Of a stretch of DNA of 64,000 nucleotides, positions 17,164 to 26,562 are shown in pieces. Under the pieces are notes generated by a model. That model worked only from the letters and a program-made list of their open reading frames with translations. It had not been told where the DNA came from and ran no database searches. Source of the stretch: Mobilibacterium timonense (GTDB lineage: Bacteria; Bacillota; Clostridia; Peptostreptococcales; Anaerovoracaceae). Made by a program: the position numbers and the translations under genes. The stretch covers positions 442,117 to 506,116 of the forward strand of contig NZ_FUHN01000008.1 in the NCBI RefSeq assembly GCF_900155555.1, given 5' to 3'. Every line of letters begins with the position of its first letter. The first letter of the stretch is position 1.

Positions 17164-19266
17164 TTACAGCTCCTCCAGCGAGTTGATGCTGGACAGCACC
17201 GTATCGTCCTTCGGATCCACCTGGCTCACTTCAAGCTTCGATACGTCCTCAGGATCCACCTTTTCGTTGAGACCGAGGAGCGTCGGGCTCAGATACGTGG
17301 TCTTCAGCACCTTGCCGTCAAGACTTACGGAGCTGTACTCGGTGAAGTTTTCTCCTGTGATGTAGTACTTGCTTCCGATCTTGACGATGTCGTTGATCTT
17401 GATCTTCCTGAATCCGAGGCGCATGTTCACACGCTGGAACGGATTCTTTCCACCGAATGTATAGTTATCTCCGTAGATCATGTCGTATGCCAGAGTCTTC
17501 AGATTCTGCTCGTAGTCCTTGGAATTCTCGTTGGCTGTCTGCTCGTAATCGAAGGTCACTCCCTCGTGGGCCATTCCGATCCTCTCAAGGATCCTGGATG
17601 CGACCTCGTAGGCATTCAGGTTCTCGTCCTGCTTCTGCAGTCCGATGTTGTCCCATAGCACGTACCTGGTCTGGTACAGGTCTCCGGTACCGTAGTCCTT
17701 TTCCTTGATGTCCAGTGCCGGGATGTGGTCTCCGTAGATCAGCACCACAGTCGGCTCGCCGCTTGCCTTTATCTCAGAAAGCAGGTTTCCGATGAAGGTA
17801 TCCATCTCGTGGCACTCATTCACATAGTATTCGTACTTCCACTTTGTCTCCTCATCTCCGTCCTTTGCGGTGACCGTAGTGTAAGGATCCTTGAAAACCT
17901 GCTCCGTCGGATATGCGCCATGGCCCTCGACAGACACCACGTGGAGGAAATCGCGGCCCTTGGTGCTGGCCATCTCGTCCATGATCTCGTCCGTGAGTAC
18001 CTCGTCCTTGCACCATCCGGTAGGAGTCTTGGTAATGTTGTTCATGTACTCCAGCGATGTGAAGCTGTCGAAGCCCAGGTTCGGGTATACCTCGTTTCTG
18101 TTATAGAAAAGTCCTCTGTGGTCGTGCATTGCTGCCGTGGTGTAGCCGTGGCTCTTCAGCACGTAGGCCATGCTCTCAAGCGTCTGTGTCCTCAGCTTGC
18201 CCTTGTACGGATATTCTCCCGGAGCGAAGAACCTTGCGCTTATCCCCGTGAGCACTTCGAACTCTGTGTTCGCAGTTCCCGCACCGCAGGCCGGGACCTC
18301 GAACCAGCCGGTGGAATAATTTTCCATGAGGTTGTTGAACACCGGAGTCGGGTCGTTGTCCACGGTAATGTTGTGGTAATCCTGAGCCCTCGTGAAGGAC
18401 TCCATCTGCAGGATGATGACGTTAGGATGATCCATGTCGTCGTTCGTCTGCTTCAGCTGGGTGTCCAGGCCGTTTGTGGTATCCTGCTTCAGGATGTTCT
18501 GGACCGTTGCCTCCGAATAGTCCGACGGCTTGCTTATGCCGTGGAGCACCGACGTGGTGCCGAATCCGTAAACGAATCCGTAGTCGTTATAGGCGTAGTT
18601 CAGGTTTCCGAAAAAAGTCCCCAGTACGTTTGTCTTGATCAGCCCGAAGGTAAGCATGATGCAGAGCAGGAGACTTCCTCCCACGGTGATCCCCGCCTTC
18701 TTGTAGTTCACCTTATCCCACTTCGGGCAGGTGATGGCGTAAATGGCAAGCAGGATCACGCAAATAACAAGACCTGCCAGCACAAGAGTTATCTGGATCT
18801 TCGAATAGTATGTGGACGCCAGCGATATGCCGTCTGCGGCATTCTGCAGGTCGTACAGGGTAAAAGGCGTCATTCTCTTCAGCAGGATGATACCGTTGGT
18901 TATTCCGAGGATGCCCCAGAACACCATCACCAGCAGGAGAACGATGCCCCTTTTCCTGAAAAGGAGACACAGCGTCAGCGTGGTGAATATTATCAGCCAG
19001 TTATAGAAGAATATGATCGGATGCTGCACCAGGAAAAGTATTCCTCCTATCGGACTTATGGTTATCCTCGCGAACTCTTCGATGAAGAGATACATGAAGA
19101 AGGCGCACAGCATGAGCTTGAAAACGTACTTCCTGTAATGCACCGAATCATCGAAATACTTCGGCGGCTTCTTAGGGAACTTCTTCCTGTACTTGTCGTA
19201 GACCTTCATGATCGCTTTTTTTATCACTCCTGCGACCTTGGCCACCGCGGCTTTAACTTTTTTCAT
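17164..19266 (-). CDS. LTA synthase family protein (membrane phosphoglycerol transferase/sulfatase fold)
   Basis: The 700-residue product has a cytosolic Lys-rich start, five predicted membrane helices between residues 46 and 212, and an extracellular alkaline-phosphatase-like domain. That domain begins HPNVIILQMESFTRAQD, has the nucleophile block GAGTANTEFEVLTG with Thr331 as the likely catalytic residue, and has HDHRGLFYNR, VSVEGHGAYPTEQ and VVLIYGDHIPALD as metal-site blocks. Relatives polymerise glycerol phosphate from phosphatidylglycerol into lipoteichoic acid. A related glycerophosphotransferase role cannot be excluded. It starts directly after the rsmA stop codon, so they are likely co-transcribed. 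Confidence 0.85.
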   Translation of the reverse strand: MKKVKAAVAKVAGVIKKAIMKVYDKYRKKFPKKPPKYFDDSVHYRKYVFKLMLCAFFMYLFIEEFARITISPIGGILFLVQHPIIFFYNWLIIFTTLTLCLLFRKRGIVLLLVMVFWGILGITNGIILLKRMTPFTLYDLQNAADGISLASTYYSKIQITLVLAGLVICVILLAIYAITCPKWDKVNYKKAGITVGGSLLLCIMLTFGLIKTNVLGTFFGNLNYAYNDYGFVYGFGTTSVLHGISKPSDYSEATVQNILKQDTTNGLDTQLKQTNDDMDHPNVIILQMESFTRAQDYHNITVDNDPTPVFNNLMENYSTGWFEVPACGAGTANTEFEVLTGISARFFAPGEYPYKGKLRTQTLESMAYVLKSHGYTTAAMHDHRGLFYNRNEVYPNLGFDSFTSLEYMNNITKTPTGWCKDEVLTDEIMDEMASTKGRDFLHVVSVEGHGAYPTEQVFKDPYTTVTAKDGDEETKWKYEYYVNECHEMDTFIGNLLSEIKASGEPTVVLIYGDHIPALDIKEKDYGTGDLYQTRYVLWDNIGLQKQDENLNAYEVASRILERIGMAHEGVTFDYEQTANENSKDYEQNLKTLAYDMIYGDNYTFGGKNPFQRVNMRLGFRKIKINDIVKIGSKYYITGENFTEYSSVSLDGKVLKTTYLSPTLLGLNEKVDPEDVSKLEVSQVDPKDDTVLSSINSLEEL

Positions 19267-20115
19267 CTAAACTCTAACCTCCTCCATCGAATCAGCCAGC
19301 CTCGCGAACTCTTCCATCGAAAGGCTCTCGGCTCTCCTCTCCGGACTGATACCCGCTTTTTCCAGGACTCTGCGGATCTCCTCCTTTTCCATGCCCTCAG
19401 CGGCGGAAAGCGAGTTGAGCAGGGTCTTGCGCCTCAGGGCGAAGCCCGCTTTCACGCACCTGAAAAAGGCCTTCTCGTCTCGCACCTGCACCGGCGGCTC
19501 TCTGCGGATGTCCATGCGCAGCACCGCAGAGTCCACCTTCGGCACGGGATAAAAAGCCTCTTTTCCCGCGTCGCAGATCTTGGACACTTCTGTATAGTAC
19601 TGGACCTGATATGTTATAGCCCCGCATTTGGAGGTGCCCGGTCCAGCCATCAGCCTCTCGGCGACCTCCTTCTGCATCATCGCCGTCACGCTCTCGATGG
19701 GCAGACGGCCGGTGATCAGCTTTGTGATTATAGGTGTTGTGATGTAATAAGGAAGATTCCCTATCACCCTTGCTTTCGTGAGCCCGTACTCCTCCCGGCC
19801 TCTCGCCACCAGCGCCGCAACGTCGCACTCCAGAATGTCCTGGTGTATTATCTCCACGTTGTTATATGCGATAAAGCGCGCCCGCAGCTCCGGGATCAGA
19901 CGGTCGTCCAGCTCGACCGCCATGACACGGCCGGCGGCCTCCGCCAGCTCGGCGGTCAGTACTCCCTGCCCGGGTCCTATCTCAATGACCAGCGTGTCCC
20001 GGTCCACCTGGCTACCCTCCACGATCTCCTGAACTATAGATATGTCCTGGAGAAAGTTCTGACCCAGGCTCTTGGAGTGCCTGAACCCCTTCTTGCTTCT
20101 GTGATCTCTGCTCAT
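19267..20115 (-). CDS. rsmA: 16S rRNA (adenine1518-N6/adenine1519-N6)-dimethyltransferase
   Basis: KsgA dimethylates two adjacent adenines near the 3' end of 16S rRNA during small-subunit maturation. The 282-residue product carries KSLGQNFLQDISIVQEIV, the SAM loop VIEIGPGQGVLTAELAE, the catalytic-site motif NLPYYITTPII, and PKVDSAVLRM with a C-terminal helical domain. Its start overlaps the rnmV stop by 4 bp, the usual rnmV-rsmA pairing of Firmicutes. Loss of this enzyme is known to give kasugamycin resistance. Confidence 0.96.
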   Translation of the reverse strand: MSRDHRSKKGFRHSKSLGQNFLQDISIVQEIVEGSQVDRDTLVIEIGPGQGVLTAELAEAAGRVMAVELDDRLIPELRARFIAYNNVEIIHQDILECDVAALVARGREEYGLTKARVIGNLPYYITTPIITKLITGRLPIESVTAMMQKEVAERLMAGPGTSKCGAITYQVQYYTEVSKICDAGKEAFYPVPKVDSAVLRMDIRREPPVQVRDEKAFFRCVKAGFALRRKTLLNSLSAAEGMEKEEIRRVLEKAGISPERRAESLSMEEFARLADSMEEVRV

Positions 20116-20759
20116 ATGTTCCTGTCGCGCTCCTGCCGTTCCGGATCGTCTGTTCTCGCGGCCTCCCGGAGCTCTGCCTCGGTGATGCCGAACTGCCTGA
20201 GCTTCCTGAGAAAAGTCTTCGTATTTCCGTAGCCTATCCCCAGCCTTGCGCCTGCCGCAGCCCGCCTGGCGGATGCGTCCGGTCCTCCCGCTAGCCCCAG
20301 CTCCCTGAGAGTCTCTGCGTTTATGGAAAAAAGTTCTTTTCCGCCGTCAGAGGCTTTTACGCCATGAGCTTTTTTGATGGCTTCGGCTACGTCCTGCGGC
20401 CGGGCGTTCTCAATGCCGATATCCCCGTCCGACTTTCTCACCGCCTCATTCAGAGGAAGATAAGCCTGGATGGAGTCCGGGAACCTGGCGGTGAGCCGCC
20501 TCCTTATCTCCTCCCCGGAAAAGTCCGGATCGGTCAGGATCACTAGTCCCTTTTCCTGGTACGCCTTTTCCAGAAGCTCCCAGGTCTCCTTGGTGATGCC
20601 AAAGCCGTGGGTCGGTATCACAAGAGCATCGCAGGCACGGTTCACCACATCTACGTCATCCCGCCCTTCAACTATGATGGCCTGGGATACCTTAAGCCGT
20701 TCAAATGGCTCATTGCTTTCAGTTCCGGTGTTTTCTCTCTTGTCTCTATCGTCTCTCAA
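20112..20759 (-). CDS. rnmV: Ribonuclease M5
   Basis: A TOPRIM-domain nuclease that completes 5S rRNA maturation in low-GC gram-positives. The TOPRIM motifs are QAIIVEGRDDVDVVNRA (catalytic Glu) and LVILTDPDFSGEEIRRRL (DxD). A C-terminal GIGYGNTKTFLRKLRQFGITEAE block fits the RNase M5 C-domain. The only plausible start upstream of the conserved part is a TTG at 20759; an AGGAAGG lies about 15 nt before it, farther than usual, so the exact start is uncertain. It overlaps rsmA by 4 bp. Confidence 0.92.
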   Translation of the reverse strand: MRDDRDKRENTGTESNEPFERLKVSQAIIVEGRDDVDVVNRACDALVIPTHGFGITKETWELLEKAYQEKGLVILTDPDFSGEEIRRRLTARFPDSIQAYLPLNEAVRKSDGDIGIENARPQDVAEAIKKAHGVKASDGGKELFSINAETLRELGLAGGPDASARRAAAGARLGIGYGNTKTFLRKLRQFGITEAELREAARTDDPERQERDRNI

Positions 20760-20803
20760 AATCTGCTACAGATCCTTCCTGTCGTCTCCTCATTCCTGTA
20801 ATA

Positions 20804-21166
20804 TCAGGAGTTTCCGGAGCTGTCACTGCTGTTGCTGTCAGAGCTGCTGTCTCCTGTCGTGCTTCCGTTCTGATCCGGGAACACGAAAAGGATCTCGTCT
20901 GGATTCACCAGCCGCAGTTGTTTCCTGGCCTGGTCCTCTATGTACTCCCGACTGTTCACATTCTTCAGCTCTATGCGAAGCTGACGCCGCTCCTCCTTTA
21001 GCTTCTGATTCTGCTCTACCAGCTGATGATGCTCGATCTCCAGCTTTACTATGTTCCTCACATAGGCGCCGGACAGCAGGACGATGGCGATGATGATCAC
21101 CAGAGTCAGTGGCTTGAGCCGCCTTTTTTTCCGTTTTCTTTTTTTCGTCTTCTGCTGTTCCGACAC
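20804..21166 (-). CDS. Septum formation initiator family protein (FtsB/DivIC-like)
   Basis: The 120-residue product has a very basic cytosolic start (KTKKRKRKKRRLK), one membrane helix (LTLVIIIAIVLLSGAYV), an extracellular coiled coil (LEIEHHQLVEQNQKLKEERRQLRIELKNV), the conserved REYIEDQARKQLRLVNPDEILFVFP block and a Ser/Asp-rich tail. This is the layout of DivIC/FtsB, a component of the divisome. I chose the GTG at 21166 (VSEQQ), preceded by AGGAGA at good spacing, over a longer form from 21208 without a ribosome binding site. Confidence 0.82.
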   Translation of the reverse strand: MSEQQKTKKRKRKKRRLKPLTLVIIIAIVLLSGAYVRNIVKLEIEHHQLVEQNQKLKEERRQLRIELKNVNSREYIEDQARKQLRLVNPDEILFVFPDQNGSTTGDSSSDSNSSDSSGNS

Positions 21167-21235
21167 TTTGTTTCTCCTGATGCGCGGAACCGCCCCGGAT
21201 ATCGCCACCCGGAGCAGATCACGCTCATTCTTTTT

Positions 21236-23179
21236 TTACAGATAATTCCGCGGGTTCATCGCGGTTCCGTTGATGCGTATCTCGAAGTGGAGATGCGGTC
21301 CGGTGCTTCGTCCGGTGTTTCCAGAGTATCCGATGAGCTGTCCCTGGTATACCTGGTCGCCCTCGGAGACCACAAGTCTGCTCATGTGTCCATATCTGGT
21401 CATGTAGCCTGAACCGTGATTTATGTCCACGCTGATACCGTATCCTCCGTACACTCCCGTTCTGGATACTGTTCCTCCGTCAGAGGCGTAGATCGGCGTT
21501 CCTACAGGTGCTCCGAAGTCGATACCCTCGTGCATCCTGCCCCATCTCTGTCCGAACTCGGATGTGATGGTAGCACCTCTTATCGGCATTGCAAATGTCC
21601 CGGTAGGAGCTGTCTTAGGCTTCTCCTTAGTTCCCTTCAGAACGATCTGCTTCACCGACTCCTTCAGGACTTCCTTTTTCTTGATGTCCCTGCTTACTTC
21701 CTTGCCGTTCTCCTTGGTGATCTTTCCGGTGATGGACTGTCTTCCATCCTCGCCCTGCTGCTGTACGTATGTATCACCGATGTACAGATCGGCGGACTCC
21801 TGCTCCTCGGTCTCATACGGGATGACCTCAGTCGTGGTACCGCTCTCAACGGTGACTACTGTAAGAGGATCCACTTTCTTCTTGATCACCACTCTGTCTC
21901 CCGACTCTATCTTCGTGGCAGGGTTTCCGGAATCCTTCAGGTAAATGTCTGTAGTCGAAACGTCGAACTTCTTAGCGATGCTCCTGATGGTCTCGCCTTC
22001 TCCTACGAGGTGTGTGATCTCGATCTCGCCTCCGTCGGTGAGTTCCTTGAGAGCGTCTCCCTTGCTCTGTACGCTGGTAAGCATAACGCTGATGGTCTTC
22101 GTCTCCACCGGCTGCTTGAATTCGGACTTCGTTATCTTCATTCCCTCATCAGGAACTCTGTAGCTTGCCTTGATGCGCTTCAAAACAGCATCGGCGGCAT
22201 CCTGATTCTCCACGATAGTCTCCACCTTACCGTCCTGGCAGATGGCGACCGCGGATACCTCGATGTCGGTCATGTATGTGAGCTTGTTCACCACCTGATC
22301 AGGGGTGTCCATGTCCTTGTTGAACACGGCCACCTTGTTCATGGTGACGTTGTCGTTGGCGGTGAACTTGATGTTCGCTTTATTTGAAGAAGAAAGCTTG
22401 TTTCCCGCCACGTCCAGCACGTTCACCACGTCGTTCTGATCCTTTACGTATCCCAGGACCCTGCCGTTGTAGGCGTACTGATATGCGGTGAAGTGCTCGA
22501 AAACCAAGAGCATCGCGCAGGTTATGATGACCATCAGGAAAAAGCTTGCATATATCTGCCGGCGGCTCCGTCTGTAGCGGCGCACAGCAGAGTCGTACTC
22601 TTTCACGAGGCTTATGCCTATGGCTGCAAAAAAACGGTCGCAGGCTCCCTGTACTCTGTCGTGGAATTCCACGGTGGCGGCGGCTCCATTGACTATCTTG
22701 CATCCGGCCCGGCGGAATATTCCGTCACCCTTTTCAGCCCTTTTTTCCTTGCGCTTCTCACGCTTCTTCTGAGCCTTCTTTTCCTTCTCCAGCTCCTTGC
22801 GGGTCTTAGCTTCTTTCTTCTTCGCCTTTTCTGCTTCTTTTGCCGCCCTCTTGCCGGCCTTCTTTTCTGCCTTTCTGCCCTTCTTCCCGGACTTCTCGGT
22901 CTTCTCGGTCAGAGGCTCTGCAGCCACTGGCGGCTTGGCGTTCGCGGTGTTCTGTCTGTCGCCCGCCTTTATTGCAACAGGCCTGTCTTCTACCTTCTCT
23001 GGAATATCGGAGATCCGTTCCTTCCGGGTCCTCTCCCTTTCGGCCTCAAGAGCCCTGAGCCTTGCCTCCGCCTTGGCGGCGGCCTCGGCCCACCTGGCGC
23101 TTTCGTCTGATCTCCTTCGGAGCTCATCCAGCTTCGGGTCCGTCTCCTTTATCTGGTTTGGTTCCTTTTTATGTTCCAT
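21236..23179 (-). CDS. Membrane-anchored M23 peptidase with LysM and G5 domains
   Basis: The 647-residue product has a highly charged cytosolic region (residues 1-205, many KKAxK repeats), one membrane helix (about 210-228), a LysM-like segment (about 388-433, GEGETIRSIAKKFDVS), a G5 domain (about 436-517) and an M23 lysostaphin-type domain (about 545-640). The zinc residues are in HEGIDFGAP and GPHLHFEIR. It probably cleaves peptidoglycan cross-links or activates another hydrolase at the wall. The unusual feature is the roughly 200-residue basic cytosolic extension. Its ATG overlaps the end of the DnaD-family gene by 31 bp and is preceded by GGAAGAGG. Confidence 0.88.
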   Translation of the reverse strand: MEHKKEPNQIKETDPKLDELRRRSDESARWAEAAAKAEARLRALEAERERTRKERISDIPEKVEDRPVAIKAGDRQNTANAKPPVAAEPLTEKTEKSGKKGRKAEKKAGKRAAKEAEKAKKKEAKTRKELEKEKKAQKKREKRKEKRAEKGDGIFRRAGCKIVNGAAATVEFHDRVQGACDRFFAAIGISLVKEYDSAVRRYRRSRRQIYASFFLMVIITCAMLLVFEHFTAYQYAYNGRVLGYVKDQNDVVNVLDVAGNKLSSSNKANIKFTANDNVTMNKVAVFNKDMDTPDQVVNKLTYMTDIEVSAVAICQDGKVETIVENQDAADAVLKRIKASYRVPDEGMKITKSEFKQPVETKTISVMLTSVQSKGDALKELTDGGEIEITHLVGEGETIRSIAKKFDVSTTDIYLKDSGNPATKIESGDRVVIKKKVDPLTVVTVESGTTTEVIPYETEEQESADLYIGDTYVQQQGEDGRQSITGKITKENGKEVSRDIKKKEVLKESVKQIVLKGTKEKPKTAPTGTFAMPIRGATITSEFGQRWGRMHEGIDFGAPVGTPIYASDGGTVSRTGVYGGYGISVDINHGSGYMTRYGHMSRLVVSEGDQVYQGQLIGYSGNTGRSTGPHLHFEIRINGTAMNPRNYL

Positions 23180-24597
23180 CTATATGCCTCTTCCGCACGC
23201 TGCTTCACGCAGGTACAGCTCCTCCCCTCATTATCGGTTCCCGTGTCCTTACATTTTCTGCACACGTATTTCATCTCAAGATAGTCCTCGGGATATCCCC
23301 TGGACCTGAGCAGATCTCTCTTTTCCGCCTCTATTTCGGCACGGTGCTTCCTCGCCGCCGCCCTCACCTTCCTGGCCTCCTGGCCGCCGGCGGTGAGACT
23401 GCTGAAGTTCACACCTTTTTCCAGTTCAAGTACCTCCTTCATGAGAGGCTCCTTCTCGCACACCTCTCTGATGCGCTCCTCCTGCTTCTGGCGGTCCTGA
23501 TCTCTCAGATATTCATAGTACTCCCTCAGGACGCGGCGGCTCACGGTGATCTCTTCGTTCTTCTTGCGTGTGCCCTTCCAGTCAGGCGACACAGGCTCTT
23601 CTCTCCTGTTTTCCCCTGTGGTCTGCACGCCTTCGGCATGACTGCCGGAAGTACTGTCTGCTGATCGCTGTGCGCCCTTTTTCACGTAACTTGCATAGCT
23701 CTTTCTGATGCCACCGTTCTCCAGCATCCTGTTTCTCAGAACGGCGTTTATGTATTTCAGGCTCGGGTTCTGCATTCCAGCGTGATCTCTGCAGGTCTGC
23801 AGCACCTGATCCTGTGTGTATCCCATGTCGTCCAGCCAGGAGTCCATGATCTCGATGTCTCCCGGAGCCGGCGTTCTGCTGAAGCCCATCTCCCGGAATA
23901 CGAGCCTGTAGTATGTCCAGCGCTTTCCTTCCGTAGCCAGCAGCTCCTTAACGTCGTCGATCGTGGCACAGCCTCTGGTGGTCCAGTTTTCGGCAACCTT
24001 GCAGATGTAGTTCACGTTTCGCTTATCCATTTGCAGGCTGTAGTCGATGGCGTAGGACATGACGTCCGGCTTTACCAGGTTCTCCTTGAGACTGGTTACC
24101 ACCGAATCGATCTCCTTGCGGCTGAGTGTCCTGCCCAGACCGTTTTCCATCTCCCTCAGAACTCCCTGAAGGTCCAGATCCACCAGGGCCCGGTCAGCCT
24201 CGGACAGCGCCTCCTCTGCCTCTTTCTCGGGAGACAGATCCTCATTGGCCTTCTGCCTCTTTTTCATTCCGTAGAGGCTTTCGATCTGGTCTATGAACTC
24301 CACGGAATAATCGTTCTCGTCTCCATCTTCGGAGGGCAGGCACCTGACTACCCCGTTTTTTTCCCAATAGTTCCAGGCTTCATCCAGAGTCTCCCGGTCG
24401 ATGTCCAGGATGTTCAGTATCTCGCTCATGGAAATGGAGACCTCCTGCTCGGCGTACATGAGGCAGAACAGGTAGATCTTCACGTAGTCTCCCGGGGCAT
24501 CGGGCATGATCTCGTTAATAAAAAGGTTCTCCACCTCTGTGCTGTGGAGATACAATTCCCTTCTTTTCCTTTTTATCAGCTTCAGTTCATTAGACAT
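23149..24597 (-). CDS. DnaD-family replication protein fused to a DnaC/DnaI-type zinc module
   Basis: The 482-residue product has a winged-helix-like N-terminus and two DnaB/DnaD (DDBH2) segments near residues 145-210 and 225-295 (YYRLVFREMGFSRTPAPGD...YINAVLRNRML). DnaD proteins help load the replicative helicase. From about residue 350 it resembles the N-terminus of clostridial DnaC/DnaI loaders: VLREYYEYLRDQ, then GYPEDYLEMKYVCRKCKDTG and CTC, with Cys446, 449, 461 and 463 placed to bind zinc. It ends there, with no AAA+ ATPase. It lies just after dnaB and is probably co-transcribed with it. Confidence 0.8.
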   Translation of the reverse strand: MSNELKLIKRKRRELYLHSTEVENLFINEIMPDAPGDYVKIYLFCLMYAEQEVSISMSEILNILDIDRETLDEAWNYWEKNGVVRCLPSEDGDENDYSVEFIDQIESLYGMKKRQKANEDLSPEKEAEEALSEADRALVDLDLQGVLREMENGLGRTLSRKEIDSVVTSLKENLVKPDVMSYAIDYSLQMDKRNVNYICKVAENWTTRGCATIDDVKELLATEGKRWTYYRLVFREMGFSRTPAPGDIEIMDSWLDDMGYTQDQVLQTCRDHAGMQNPSLKYINAVLRNRMLENGGIRKSYASYVKKGAQRSADSTSGSHAEGVQTTGENRREEPVSPDWKGTRKKNEEITVSRRVLREYYEYLRDQDRQKQEERIREVCEKEPLMKEVLELEKGVNFSSLTAGGQEARKVRAAARKHRAEIEAEKRDLLRSRGYPEDYLEMKYVCRKCKDTGTDNEGRSCTCVKQRAEEAYRWNIKRNQTR

Positions 24598-24655
24598 CGT
24601 GTGATTTTACTCCGATTATATGTTATTTTTCTGTGATGTTTGTGTAGTCACCCCG

Positions 24656-26023
24656 TTAGAACTCCGGTCCACCGTATTCCAGATTTGCGAACTTTGTGTA
24701 TTTTGCGACCCAAGCCAGGTTCACGGTTCCGGTCGGGCCGCTCCTGTGCTTGGCGATGATGACCTCGCATGTATTATTCGGAGCGATCTCCGCCGGTTCG
24801 TCCTCCTCCACGTAGTAGTCATCTCTTTTCAGAAAAATTACTATGTCCGCATCCTGCTCGATCGAGCCGGAATCTCTCAGATCTGAGAGCTGAGGACGGT
24901 GGTCAGGCCTCTTTTCCGAGTTTCTGGAGAGCTGGGAGAGCAGTATCACCGCACAGTCCAGCTCCTTGGCCATGATCTTGATGTTTCTGGTGATGGCGCT
25001 GACCTCGTTTACACGGTTGTCCACTCCGTAGCCAAGGCTCATCAGCTGGAGGTAGTCTATGACGATGAGGTCCAGGCCCTTCTCCGACTTGAGCCGCCGG
25101 CACTTGTTCTTCATCTCCAGTATGGACATGTCCGTGGCGTCTGTGATGTTTATGTTCAGGTCTTCGAACTCGTCCATTGCGGCGTCAACGCTCATCCAGT
25201 CCTCCTGGGACAGGCTTCCGTGCTTCAGTGTCTCCATCTCCACGTTTGATGACATGGAGAGTATCCTCATACCAAGCTGTTCGCTTGACATCTCCATGCT
25301 GAATATCAGCACCGAGTTCCCGGCCACAGCGGCGTTCCTCGCCACGTTGAGGGCAAATGCTGTCTTTCCCATACCTGGCCTTGCGGCCAGGATGACAAGG
25401 TCTGTTCTCTGGAGACCTCCCAGGATCTTGTCCAGATCCCTGAATCCGGTGGTTATGCCCGTGATGTCTCCGCCCATCTCCTGGAGCTTCTGCAGCTCTT
25501 CCACGTTCCTGATGAGGACGTCGTTCAGGTCCTCGTAGTTCTTCTTCTGGCCGCTCTGGGCGATCTCGAAAATCTGCTGCTCCGCGAAATCCAGTATCTG
25601 GTCCGCCGGCTCTTTTCCGTCGAGGGCCTTGGACTTGATGATGTCCGCCTGTCCGATCAGTGCCCTGAGCCTCGACTTCGCTACCACGGTCTCACCGTAG
25701 AACCTGGCGTTCGTCGGAACGATGGCATCCGAAGTAAGGCGGATGAGGTAGGAGAGTCCTCCGGTCATCTCAGCCGTCTTCCTCTTCTTGAGCTCCGAGT
25801 GCACGGTGGTGATGTCGATGTTGATGCTGTGCCTGTACATGTCCACCAGGGCAGAATAAATTTCCTGGTGTTCCTTGATGTAGAAGTCCGACGGCTTCAC
25901 CAGATCTATCACATCTGATACCGCGTCCTCGCTCTTCATCATGGAACCCAGGACAGCTTTCTCCGCTTCTATATCACAAGGCAGCTCTACCCTTACGTTA
26001 GTTTGGTTATCAGCTTCTGCCAT
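24656..26023 (-). CDS. dnaB: Replicative DNA helicase DnaB
   Basis: Unwinds DNA at the replication fork as a hexamer. The 455-residue product has an N-terminal domain (PCDIEAEKAVLGSMMKSEDA), a linker, and a RecA-like ATPase with Walker A ARPGMGKTAFALN, Walker B LDLIVIDYLQLMS, and DLRDSGSIEQDADIVIFL. It follows rplI by 21 bp in the widespread gdpP-rplI-dnaB order. This is the chromosomal helicase (called DnaC in Bacillus subtilis), not a loader. AGGAAGG precedes the ATG at 26023. Confidence 0.97.
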   Translation of the reverse strand: MAEADNQTNVRVELPCDIEAEKAVLGSMMKSEDAVSDVIDLVKPSDFYIKEHQEIYSALVDMYRHSINIDITTVHSELKKRKTAEMTGGLSYLIRLTSDAIVPTNARFYGETVVAKSRLRALIGQADIIKSKALDGKEPADQILDFAEQQIFEIAQSGQKKNYEDLNDVLIRNVEELQKLQEMGGDITGITTGFRDLDKILGGLQRTDLVILAARPGMGKTAFALNVARNAAVAGNSVLIFSMEMSSEQLGMRILSMSSNVEMETLKHGSLSQEDWMSVDAAMDEFEDLNINITDATDMSILEMKNKCRRLKSEKGLDLIVIDYLQLMSLGYGVDNRVNEVSAITRNIKIMAKELDCAVILLSQLSRNSEKRPDHRPQLSDLRDSGSIEQDADIVIFLKRDDYYVEEDEPAEIAPNNTCEVIIAKHRSGPTGTVNLAWVAKYTKFANLEYGGPEF

Positions 26024-26044
26024 TGACAGTTCCTTCCTGTGCTG

Positions 26045-26491
26045 CTATTTCTCTGTGACTATCAGGCTCACCTCTGCGGTCACGGCCGTGTGGAGCTTGA
26101 TCTTCACCGTGAAGCTTCCCACAGACTTGATAGGCTCGGCGAGCTCGATCTTCTTCTTGTCTATCTCCATCCCGGCCTGCTCCTGTATCGCCTCGGCGAT
26201 ATCCTTGTTGGTGATGGACCCGAAAAGCTTTCCGCCCTCGCCGGTCTTCGCCTTGATGACGATGTTCTTTTCCTTCAGCTTCTCCGCAGCTGCCTCAGCC
26301 TCGGCCTTCTCCTCTGCCTCCTGCTCGGCCCTCAGTGCCTTCTCCTTCTCGATGGCCCTGATGTTCTGCTTCGTGGCCTCTACAGCCTCTCCGGACGGGA
26401 TCAGCTTGTTCCTGGCAAACCCGTCGCTCACCTTCACTACATCTCCGGCCTTGCCGGTACCCCTTACGTCCTTCTTAAGAATGACCTTCAT
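26045..26491 (-). CDS. rplI: 50S ribosomal protein L9
   Basis: The 148-residue product has the typical L9 start MKVILKKDVRGTGKAGDVVKVSDGFARNKLIP, a long Glu/Ala/Lys central helix and a C-terminal domain with GKLFGSITNKDIAEAIQ. It binds 23S rRNA at the base of the L1 stalk. AAGAGG precedes the ATG at 26491. It sits between gdpP and dnaB. Confidence 0.97.
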   Translation of the reverse strand: MKVILKKDVRGTGKAGDVVKVSDGFARNKLIPSGEAVEATKQNIRAIEKEKALRAEQEAEEKAEAEAAAEKLKEKNIVIKAKTGEGGKLFGSITNKDIAEAIQEQAGMEIDKKKIELAEPIKSVGSFTVKIKLHTAVTAEVSLIVTEK

Positions 26492-26562
26492 TTTTTCCTC
26501 TTTTCTACTCTCCCGGGTAACTGCCGGGTCCTCGTGAAATATGCTTCATGCCGACAATCCGG

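Noticed and set aside
17725-20232. An 835-codon open frame on the plus strand across the LTA-synthase-like gene and rsmA
   Set aside because: Antisense to two clearly conserved genes, rich in His/Leu/Arg as expected of a shadow frame, with no family resemblance.
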